From Stromatinia cepivora (taxonomy: Eukaryota; Ascomycota; Leotiomycetes; Helotiales; Sclerotiniaceae): a DNA stretch of 64,000 nt. Positions within the stretch are counted from its first letter, which is position 1, and each line of letters starts with the position of its first letter. Of the stretch, positions 26,923-35,298 are shown one piece after another. Position numbers and translations under genes: made by a program. The notes under the pieces are model-generated. The model did no database searches. It saw only the letters and a program-made list of their open reading frames with translations, and was not told the origin of the DNA. The stretch is from NCBI GenBank assembly GCA_014898415.1, contig RCTD01000004.1:2727001-2791000 (forward strand). The letters run 5' to 3'.

Positions 26923-27713
26923 CAAAAGGAGTTTATATTTCGATAATATATCAACCAAAAGTATTATTCACTTTTTCTTTTGTTGCCCAAATTATCAACC
27001 TCAAAAAAGAAAATACAAAACTGATGAATAAAATAATCCAATAGCAAATAAACAATTTAACTAAAGAATTGAAATTTATATTACTCGATCTCGATTCGCT
27101 GAAACTAATAATATTTACAAATATATCATTCGCTAATAATCAAGATCTATCCTCGCAAATCGAATATATTATTATATTAATGAACAAGAATAACAAAGCG
27201 AATCTAATTCATTAATTATTCATCAAATATAAAAAAATTACTAGAAACATATTAATATCAAAACTTTACGATATAATCTTAAGATTCGACATTAACATAG
27301 CATTCAAGAATATTATCGAAGGTATATTACCAAAACAGAAAATACCATTAGTTATATATACAAATTCGAAATCACTTTACAATTATTTTACAAAATTAAA
27401 TTCAACTCAAAAAAAAAGATTGATGATCAATTTAATAGTTTTATAGTAATCATATAAATAGAAAGAGATAATGAAAATCAAATAGATTGATAAAGGATCT
27501 AACCCTATTGATGTAATAACAAAAGCAAAACTATATCAAATTCTTAAAGATTTTGTAGAAAGTAATACAATCAAAATCAAAATTACAAAATAGATAAAGA
27601 GATCAGAATATAAAGAAAAAAAAATGATATAAATATAGAAATTGAAAAACGAATACAAAACAAAAGCTATTACAGGAACAAAACAAGAATTAGGATTGAA
27701 AGGAATACTTACT

Positions 27714-28005
27714 TATTGGGTATACATATTCCTGGAGTATACAATACTTCGATTTTAAAAGAAGTTACCAATATCGGAATATAAATCATATACATAATAA
27801 GAATAATAAGAATGATAAGAATAATAAAGATGATAAAGATCATATACACACTAATACTCGCGTTAGTACTTCGGTATATACTATTATATAGTTTTTCACC
27901 CTTTATAGTTTCTAGTTTTCTAGGCAAATCAAAATGTATTAACAACCACAGAGTTCTATACGTTCGTTGATAAGCTTTACTTCCCCGTATACAGTTATCC
28001 CGACA
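27714..28005 (+). repeat. Candidate Copia D 3' LTR (about 292 bp)
   Basis: It runs from TATTGGGTATAC (probably TGTTGGG before G-to-A) to ATCCCGACA, giving terminal inverted bases TGTTGGG/CCCGACA. It lies about 110 bp after the polyprotein end and is preceded by a purine-rich GGATTGAAAGGAA. No second copy is in the window, so the boundary is an inference. Confidence 0.5.
27796..27840 (+). repeat. Imperfect AAGAATAAT/GATAA microsatellite
   Basis: A purine-rich run of AAGAATAAT, AAGAATGAT and AAAGATGAT units about 45 bp long, inside the candidate Copia D LTR. Confidence 0.7.
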
Positions 28006-28984
28006 AGTATTTTAATCTTTATAATACAAATTCTTTTAAGCAATTATTTGAAATTATAAATCTATAAATCCTTTATAAATCGATCAAAAGAATGTATAGA
28101 ATATAATAATCTTTATAATAATTAAATTTTCTTCATAGAATATTTTGATTGATTATTTAATATATATATTTTTTTTGGAATATTGAAATTAATTAATTGA
28201 AGTAATCTTTGGATTACTTTTATATATATTATAAATAATTTCAATAGTATAATTAGTAAACTTATATTTTATATTCTTTATATCAATAAATTCGACGAAA
28301 TTAGAATCTATATTATTATTATAAGTATTTCTTTGAATAATATCGATATCTTTATTTATAAAATATAATTATTTTTTAATAAAAGGAATGATTAATGTTT
28401 ATATATTTTTATTATATATTTTATTATTATTATTTAAAGAATTAAATGGATTGGATAATTTTAGATCGATTTCTTTATTTCTATTATCATTCTTTAGATC
28501 TATATTTATCCTTGAAATCAATTTGTTTATAAATAATAGATTTGTAATATATTTGACAAATAAATCAAAGGTTTTTCGATTTATGAAAATAGATAAATAA
28601 ATGAAATTATTATAATTGTGTTTGTTTGAATGATTAATTCATCTATTTCACTATAATCTTGTATATCAAGGGCTTTAATAAGTAAGCTATTTAAACTTTT
28701 CTATAATATAAATATCGATCATTTGATTAATGAAACTCATATAATAAATGAACTCTTTATTAAATATTATATTTCGAATAATAATAATTCTATCGAGTTT
28801 GAATATCTATATATAATAGATCAATATATTTGGAATATAGTTCATTAAATATTTAATATATGTTTAAAGATTAGTTTTATATTATTTCCTATTAATTCTA
28901 GTTTTTCTATTTTTGTTCGAAAAGTGAATTCAGTATTTATATTTATAAATTCTGTTTCAATTGAAATGAAGATTATTAAATATT
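28006..28984. other. Unassigned AT-rich sequence
   Basis: About one kilobase of extremely A/T-rich DNA. A 70-residue ORF at 28,388-28,600 is low-complexity (Leu/Ile/Phe) and is not a credible gene. No terminal repeats or known transposon motifs were seen; it is probably a transposon decayed past recognition. Confidence 0.5.
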
Positions 28985-29310
28985 TTCTTTGCGTGTCAGA
29001 GTCACAAATGGCAAAGAATCAATTAGTCCTAAAACAGCTGTAAAACTTTTCATTATCCTTTTCTAACTAGAAGAACCGCTTTCCTTTAAGTCCAATAAAG
29101 AGCGATATCGGAACGATAACAAACCGCTGATCATATATTAGAGTTTAATGAATGCAGAGATTTTACAGAGTTTTCTAATCAATCGACGGCAGACCGTCGG
29201 TTGTACGCTTGCTTTTAGCAATGAAGCCGCTTCCTTGTAGAGATTCCTAGCTTTACTAGTAACATCCTTCCAACAACCGTAACATTGCGAGTAAGGGATT
29301 ATCTTTGTAA
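28985..29310. other. Less mutated patch with a perfect hairpin, inside the AT-rich block
   Basis: This 325-bp stretch has clearly higher G+C than its flanks and keeps CpG words. It contains a perfect hairpin CGACGG-CAGA-CCGTCG near 29,187. It has no ORF. It may be a relatively recent or low-copy insertion (for example a solo LTR or MITE) that escaped RIP. Confidence 0.4.
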
Positions 29311-29920
29311 AGATAGTTATGGAATTATATATTGAATATTTTTTGGAGCAATTTGAAGGATTTGATCTTTAAAGGATTTGTATTATATAAATAAATAATA
29401 ATTTGTATTATTTTTATTTATAATTTATTTAGTAAATTTGTTATAATCTATATTTTTATTTGTTTTGTAATTATTTCTTATTTTGTATATTCTAATCATT
29501 TATTGGGTTTATATATATAAGATAAGGATAATTCGAGTTTGATATTCTTTTATTCAATTCATTTCTCAAATAATATTATTTTTATAATTTTAATGATAAA
29601 AATATCATTATTCTATTTGATTCTTATAATTGTTAAATTATATTTATAGTGAATCCAGATTAGAAAGTTTTGAATAATCGCAAATACTTCATTGTATATT
29701 TTGCAATAAATTGAATATAAAAAGATTTTGTTATTATATATTTCTTTAATCAAGCGTGAAATTATGTCACGTGACTCTGGCGTCCCTTCCCGCAACAGGG
29801 GGCGAAACTTGTGGGATCAACCTTCCTTTTCTATGTGTATAAACATGCTAATGATAATTTTGTTAAAGCATTATTACTTCTAGATCATCAGTAGTCGGCA
29901 AAAAAGGGGCACAATTTTAA
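29311..29920. other. Boundary between AT-rich block and gene island
   Basis: Up to about 29,760 the sequence is A/T-rich with nothing recognisable. From TCACGTGACTCTGGCGTCCC onward composition is normal. No promoter or upstream exon for the following gene remnant could be identified. Confidence 0.5.
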
Positions 29921-32278
29921 ACCGCGGGTTGCCATAGTGTTCTCACAAAGGCTCTCGAGAGTCTTCCAAAGCACAAGGAACAATGGAAACCATCCCGAAA
30001 TCGTGATCCGGCTTCGACTCTAGCGGACCAGGTTTTTGATGCTATAAAGTTACCGGGCGTCCCATTATTTTGGGATCATCTCGCAGAAATAGTTACTGAT
30101 ATCGTGCTTAGACAATGGAGATTCGCCTTAGGCGAAGTCATTGAGCATGCATGTGCTTCCAGGGTCGTTTCTTTTCACGAGATACATCAAATATGTGAAC
30201 TACTTGAGCCTAACATATGGACTTTGGATCGCATGGGGATGATGTGGAGCGTTGAGCCTCGTTATGATGGGATGAAAGGATTCAAAAGACTTTTGGTAAA
30301 GGCGAAAGGCTATACAGAATTTTTCGTGTGGAGGCAGCTTTTAGGGGAGGGATTTGGGCCGAAGGCCAAAATTAAGAATGAGGATGAGGATGATGAAGGC
30401 TACAATACCGCCTTAGCAGCTCTCTCAAAGTCAGGCGTGCATATTCGTGGGGAGAAGGTCGTAGATTTGGAAACCGAGCAGAGTATTAACCGGATTACCT
30501 ACCTTGGTGGTGTTCTGCTTCCTTTCTCTACAATCGCATCAATATTTTGGATAGGCGGGAATTTCCAGGTAGGTGGAGATCAATTCTTCATCTTTTGGGT
30601 TCTTGCTATTCCTGTTTGCATGCTCACAATTGTTTTAATATATGCGGATAGCATTCGACGAATGACTCTGGAGCAATTTGCTCAGCAACACGGGCTTACT
30701 GTTGTAGAGGAAGAGGTCGATGACATGTCTGACGTATTGAGAGCTGAACGCGGGATCAATTCATACAAAGTGGGTACCAAAAAACGTCTTGTTTTGCATA
30801 TACTGGGTTCTTGGAATCGACTTAGACGTACTACTTCATCTTCTAGTGTTGGCTATACCAATAGTGATAGCAATACCGATTGTGAGTAATGTCCATTCAT
30901 AATCTACAAGCAGTACCCAACTGCCACCAGGTCTGCCCATAGACGGCAATTTAATAGTCCGCAAGAAAAAGAAGAAGGAGCCAAGGTCATGGAGTTGGCG
31001 ATTCTGGAGACGAAAGCGCCTGGATAAAAAGTCAGACCTGGAGGATGTCCTACCATCTCCTACAAATTCAACCCGCAATTTATCTCAACCTCCGGCACCA
31101 CCTCCGCCTGCGCACATCCCATCTCCATCTCTACCCCACCTTAACTCACTGGAGCCCATACCCGTAGGAAGTCCTCTCGCAGAGCCTTCTTCAGATGACT
31201 ACCCTCCAATCGCCGGCCCAGTTCCTCCAAAAGCCCCTTCAACTAGTACTCCATCAACCATTCCTGCTCCAATAATTCCAGGCCCGACTTCACACCCAGC
31301 CACTCCATCGTTACATCAATCTATACCAGACCCTACCGAGATACCACTACCTCCTTTACCTGATTCGACTTCAAACGACTGGCGCGAGCGGGACAGCCCC
31401 GAGGTGATACGTCACGAAAGGTCTCCATCACGAGATTTTGCCAACCCAGATTATGCCACAGATCGTGAACGACTCTCTTTAGAAAGAAATATGAGAGGAA
31501 ATGATGAACGGAGGTGAGCAAGAAGACAAAGATGGGATTATCAAGGTGATCCAGATGACGATGCTGATGAGCGAATCATCGAGCGAGATATCATTTATGA
31601 ACGCCCGCACCATTCAGAGCAATCCGCTGGCGCTGACGAGAAAAATCTTATACTGGAAAGAACAATTAAAGAGTTTGTTGAGGAGTAAGGAAGAAAACGT
31701 GCCACGGAAGGTACAGCGAGAGATGATGACTTCATTCCGGAAGACCGAGGAAGAAGACGCGAGCAATCTGTAACACGACGTGACCATCTTGGACCATATT
31801 ATAGCTATCCTAGACGGCTAGCCCCCGAGGCGGATCCTATTCAAGTACCATTGCCACCATCACCAGAAGTACTAACAGATGAGGATCGCAGTAGAATCAG
31901 GCTAGAAAAAGAAAAATTACAATATCTAAAAAAGCTAAAGAAAGAAGCACAGCAGAGGCTCCAGGATCGTCTCACCCTCCTCCCTCGCCTCGCCGTGGAC
32001 GTTGTACTGGCTCTCAATCGCCTCTTCCATCCAGATTTAGGGAAGTTAAGCCTGGTATTCCAATGCACAAATTTGTCCCGAAACCGAAGAAATCGGCATT
32101 TACTAGAAATCTAGGCCGGATGACGGGAGCACCTACTGCAGAATCCCGCCGCAGGGCATGGCATTCGGAGCTAATACGACCCCGTCCACCACTTTCTTCA
32201 TTTACTAAACATCCACCGCCCACATCTGAAAGACGGGGGTCTTATAAAGTCATCGCAATAGAGGATTCTCCAACATAG
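29921..32278 (+). pseudogene. Decayed CorA-like two-TM membrane protein gene with Pro-rich tail
   Basis: The frame is open from 29,921 without an in-frame ATG at a plausible start, so the 5' end appears lost at the transposon boundary. The visible domain has 'IWTLDRMGMMWSVEPRYDGMKG', a 'FFVWRQLLGEG' motif, then two hydrophobic segments (ITYLGGVLLPFSTIASIF, about 30,500-30,560; FFIFWVLAIPVCMLTIVLIY, about 30,580-30,640). That is the C-terminal hairpin seen in fungal CorA-like proteins; the canonical GMN motif is absent. A 61-nt intron (30,882-30,942, GTGAGT...CATAG) joins in frame to a Pro/Ser-rich tail. The tail has stops at 31,515 (TGA) and 31,686 (TAA), and the frame shifts near 31,950-31,970 before ending at 32,276. 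Stops could derive from CGA and CAA. The ion-transport role is inferred from family resemblance only. Confidence 0.6.
30882..30942 (+). other. Predicted intron in CorA-like pseudogene
   Basis: Donor GTGAGT and acceptor CCATAG, 61 nt. Splicing turns the TGTGAGTAA stop region into TAC-GGC and opens the long downstream Pro-rich frame, which is the reason for calling it. Confidence 0.6.
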
Positions 32279-32718
32279 AATGACAGACAGGGAGGGATAA
32301 GCGAAATACACAGGCACGGAACAACTGGTGGGCTCACTATTGGGGGAGCATCAAAACCGAATGAGGAGTTGGGGTGGGTAAGGGCCTTTGGGACAATCGT
32401 TGGTATAAAGCTAGGAGCGCAGGTGAAGAAATGGAGTCCTCATAACACCCGCTATACCGTCTGATCCTAATCCGGAATTGTAATGTAGGGGAGCCATATT
32501 CCCACGAAATATATGCGCAGCCAAAAAGATTATCATGTCAAAGTGTGCTTGTTTGTACTTGCAGGTATGATTGGGGGTGGAATACTTCGAAGAAAGATAT
32601 GGGCTTGGAAAATAATGGCCACATGCATTTATTCTATGTACAGAATCCTTTACTCTACGCTCTTTATCGTCGAACCTGATAGCATTTTGTGGCTGGCCGA
32701 GCATTACTTTTGTGGTGG
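32279..32718. other. Spacer between pseudogene and complex I gene
   Basis: In the frame of the preceding pseudogene the TAG at 32,276 could be a mutated CAG, because the frame then stays open to TGA at 32,462. Beyond that I see no gene; small ORFs here are antisense or fragmentary. It contains the convergent 3' ends of the pseudogene and the complex I gene. Confidence 0.5.
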
Positions 32719-33591
32719 TTATTGATTAGTTGGGATACCACCGTCGCGGTTAAAATATGTCCACTGTCCTTCGACAGGCTTCTCTTCGAGATCTTCCCAT
32801 CTAGAATATCATTAGTCTCCATCCATAAAATCGAGCCATGGCTGTTAACTTACACCTTGGCCTTTAATAAGATATCGGCGAGTTTCAGTTCGCCCTCGGC
32901 AACCTTAATGACTTCCTCGATCAATCCAGCACCAATTTTATTCTCAATTTCCTCGATTCTTCACTCACATATTAGTACCTGTGCATTTTCGTGTTGAATA
33001 TGGAACCAAAACTCACTGCTCAACGTTCAATGCAGGCTCATTTTCCCAGACAATTTGTTTCTCATCCTCACCAGGTCTCTCTTTAGCCAAAACACTTTGT
33101 CCCTTCCTCTCTTGTGTCGTTCTCACACCCTCCAACTCCGCACTTCCCTCCTCTCCATCCCACTCCTCCCTACTCCAATCAACCTCCTTATCGATCTTAC
33201 TCTGCACGAAAACTTTACCTCCGGCATTTACTTTGACATGTCTCCCTTGATCAAAATGTACACCACCCTTTGGAGTGGAGAAAACCTCTGGATGCGCAGC
33301 CATAGTTTCTTTCGCTTTCGCCGCCCATTCTTCGTATCCAGCTGGCACAACAGCTTGCACAATCTTTAAACGGTGGTTGGTGACGGCCTCGGTGGATTGA
33401 CGATATAGGGATGTAGAAGGAAATTCCTGTAGTTTATCGAGGGTAGAGGAGTAGAGGTAGAGCAAGGCAGAGCGGGGGGAGGGATGGGTAGTAAGACCAG
33501 TAAGACCAGTTGGAGTGTTGGGCTCGAGGTATCTGGCAGGCTTAACGGCTGCAAACTGCCGTAATGTGCGACGCATGGTGGGCAACTTCAA
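32719..33591 (-). CDS. Mitochondrial NADH:ubiquinone oxidoreductase 29.9 kDa-type subunit (NDUFA5/B13 family)
   Basis: This is an accessory subunit of respiratory complex I at the inner mitochondrial membrane. Three exons on the minus strand: 33,591-33,017, 32,958-32,854 and 32,800-32,719, with 58- and 53-nt introns (GTGAGT..AAG; GTAAGT..CTAG). Joined they give 253 residues. The N-terminus has the family signature 'MRRTLRQFAAVKPARYLEPN', then 'GLTGLTTHPSPRSALLYLYS', a mitochondrial-import-like start; the C-terminus has 'IEEIENKIGAGLIEEVIKVA' and 'WEDLEEKPVEGQWTYF'. A start at the sixth residue (33,576) would give 248 residues and fits the usual family start. The length agrees with the Neurospora 29.9 kDa subunit (NDUFA5 homologue with a C-terminal extension). 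All splice junctions keep frame and no lesions were seen, so it is intact. Confidence 0.92.
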
Positions 33592-34130
33592 TGGGTGATG
33601 AAATTGTCAAATTGTCGTTATCTTGAAATGAATCGTGACGTTTGAGATATCTTGAGCTTTGAAGCTCCGGCTAGTCTTGGCGTGAATTTGTGCCGGACTT
33701 TTAAGGATTTTTAGAAATTGGTGAGGCTTAATTGGTGTGGTATAATTGGATGGCTTAAACATACATTGGACAGAACCAACCAAATCTGTGGCTGTGCTAA
33801 TATACACTTGAATGTTTGTAATTGATAGAAGCTAATATTTAATATAAATGTTTCCTGTCTTTACTCGTAAACATATCTCTTTCAAGAGTTTTTGCTGTAC
33901 AGTATATTACCACAAGAGTTTTGTGAGAGAGCACTTCTTCACACCAATGATGCTCTCGGCAGGGGCTTTACCAACCACCCAGTTCGATCTTCCAGTGTTT
34001 TACCATGAAAACCATACGCCATATGATACAAGGACCGTTGGTATACAGATAAAAGTAGCCCTCAAGAACGCCTCCCTCCCGATATTCATCTCCCAGTACA
34101 AACACCTATCACCGAATCAACTCGAGTGTA
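33592..34130. other. Intergenic: promoter of complex I gene, 3' region of EAF7
   Basis: Between two minus-strand genes. No ORF of known type was seen. AT content rises slightly near 33,800-33,860. It should hold the promoter of the complex I subunit and the terminator of EAF7, but no specific site is recognisable. Confidence 0.6.
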
Positions 34131-35060
34131 TCATCTCTTTCTTTTGCTTTTCCTGGCAGAAGATTGTGCCCTGGATTTTTTCGTATCCGCTCCCCTAGGT
34201 CTTGTCGGTGTTCCATCAATACCTTCATCGTGTTCCTCATCCTCTTCTTCGTCGTCTTCTACTCCATCCTCCACGGTTGCAACGGTTGCAACACTCTGCT
34301 GTCTCGAACTCGATTCCGCTTTCGCCTTTCCCGCAGCTCTATTAGCACTCCTTCCGGCTCTGGTGGATTTTGGCGGTGAACTTTGCGCGGGAGGTGATGT
34401 TCTCGTCTCCGTCGTATCAACGGTACTTCCTCTCTCCTTTCCTCTCTTCCTTTTCCTGCTTGTACCATGGATCTCTGGCTCTGGCGATTCCTTTGGTTCT
34501 GCAGTTTCCATTAACCTCGGAGGTGATGAAGGAGCTTCACTTATTTCTTCACCAGTCCGCTTCCCTCGCATGAAACACATCTCTCCATAAACGTCGTCGG
34601 GTAATGTGAATTCGGGAAAACGGTCTTCAGTATCCTCTTCGTAATCAAACGAATTCTCCCGATCGTCAATTACATCCAGATTGTAACAAGTTCGTAACTT
34701 TTCCCATATTCCGGGTATCCGAGTATGTTGCTCGATGCGAGGATCATAACCGTGGTTTCGCAGATGTTCTGAAAGTGCAATCATGCGAAAGTGTTTGTGC
34801 ATGCCTAGATTGAATGGTTAATTCCTCTGATCTGCTGGACTTGTTGATCCTAAATTGAATGTAGTCTTACCAGCTGGTTTCCACTTGACTACACCTTTGA
34901 ATAACGAGGTTTCTTGTTCATCCGTCCATGGGTCTTTCAAAATATTATAGCTTGGTTTTGGTGGTTCAGCCTTTTGGGGAGTATCGATGGCCATTGCATC
35001 TTGATCTTCTACGGGCGTCGAAGCAGCTCGTGTACTTCCTTTCTTTTTTTTCGGGGGCAT
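34131..35060 (-). CDS. EAF7: NuA4 histone acetyltransferase subunit Eaf7 (CT20/MRGBP family)
   Basis: Eaf7 is a nuclear subunit of the NuA4 histone acetyltransferase complex, which acetylates H4/H2A; its human counterpart is MRGBP. Two exons: 35,060-34,871 and 34,804-34,131, with a 66-nt intron (GTAAGA...CTAG), giving 287 residues. The CT20 domain crosses the intron: '[20 protein letters not shown]' joins to '[20 protein letters not shown]', then '[20 protein letters not shown]' and 'ENSFDYE'. The C-terminal half is disordered, charged and basic, with acidic runs and nuclear-localisation-like KRKR at the end. I place the start at MPPKKKK, as in homologues; an upstream in-frame ATG at 35,126 would add 22 residues. 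It is divergent from the next gene with a short shared promoter. No lesions. Confidence 0.92.
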
Positions 35061-35298
35061 TTTGGCGGAGCCACGAACGGGGAGGGGCTCGTTATTATTA
35101 AATGTTGAATTGAAGGATGACATCAAAATACCAACTAAGTTTACCCAGCTTGTCCAGCCTCACCATCAGCCTTTTGTGAAAATTGCACTAGCGGTCGCCC
35201 TAAGCCACAGACGCGATAAGGCGCGCCAAATAATTATCTATCCCCAGTCGCGAGTGCCAGTGCCAGTGCCATGTTTAAATTTATATTTTACCATTGCG
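35061..35298. promoter_or_regulatory. Shared divergent promoter of EAF7 and the gamma-tubulin complex gene
   Basis: Only 238 bp separate the two start codons on opposite strands, so the interval must serve both. It contains a GC-rich segment with CGCGATAAGGCGCGCC (about 35,211-35,226) and a repeated GTGCCAGTGCCAGTGCC (about 35,253-35,270). No TATA-like or known factor site can be assigned with confidence. Confidence 0.6.

Larger units (their letters stand above)
26928..28005 (+). mobile_element. Copia D, 3' segment (RNase H and candidate 3' LTR)
   Basis: Immediately after the Copia A target duplication, the Copia D polyprotein resumes with RNase H. Fragments like 'VYISIIYQPKVLF...FVAQIIN', '...LDSLKLIIFTNISFANNQDL' and 'TNSKSLYNYFTKLNSTQKKR' (in changing frames) correspond to the family's 'ASVCQPEAAFDLS.AAQ', 'FTDxSFANNxDLSSQ' and 'TDSKSLYDCLVKLGTTQEKR'. 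The polyprotein ends near 27,600 and is followed by a candidate LTR. Confidence 0.75.
1..29760. other. AT-rich RIP-affected transposon block (left)
   Basis: Almost the whole stretch is A/T, with TA-rich words and stop codons scattered through recognisable retrotransposon reading frames. Paired copies of the same LTR differ almost only by C/T and G/A. This is the pattern expected of repeat-induced point mutation followed by long decay. The ORFs in it are fragments of transposon proteins, not host genes. Composition changes abruptly near 29,760 to ordinary gene-island DNA. Confidence 0.9.

Noticed and set aside
1..29760. Possible mitochondrial or plasmid origin because of the extreme AT content
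   Set aside because: LTR retrotransposon domains and exact target duplications cover most of it, and the mutations are C/T and G/A transitions between repeat copies; there are no mitochondrial genes.
28997..29779. CAGAGTCAC ... GTGACTCTG as terminal inverted repeats of a 783-bp DNA transposon
   Set aside because: Only nine bases match and the 8-bp flanks (TTGCGTGT and GCGTCCCT) do not form a target duplication.
31501..31773. Plus-strand ORF MMNGGEQEDKDGII... as a separate gene
   Set aside because: The other frame, interrupted by two stops, continues the Asp/Glu/Arg-rich tail of the CorA-like gene in the expected direction; this ORF is a shadow of it.
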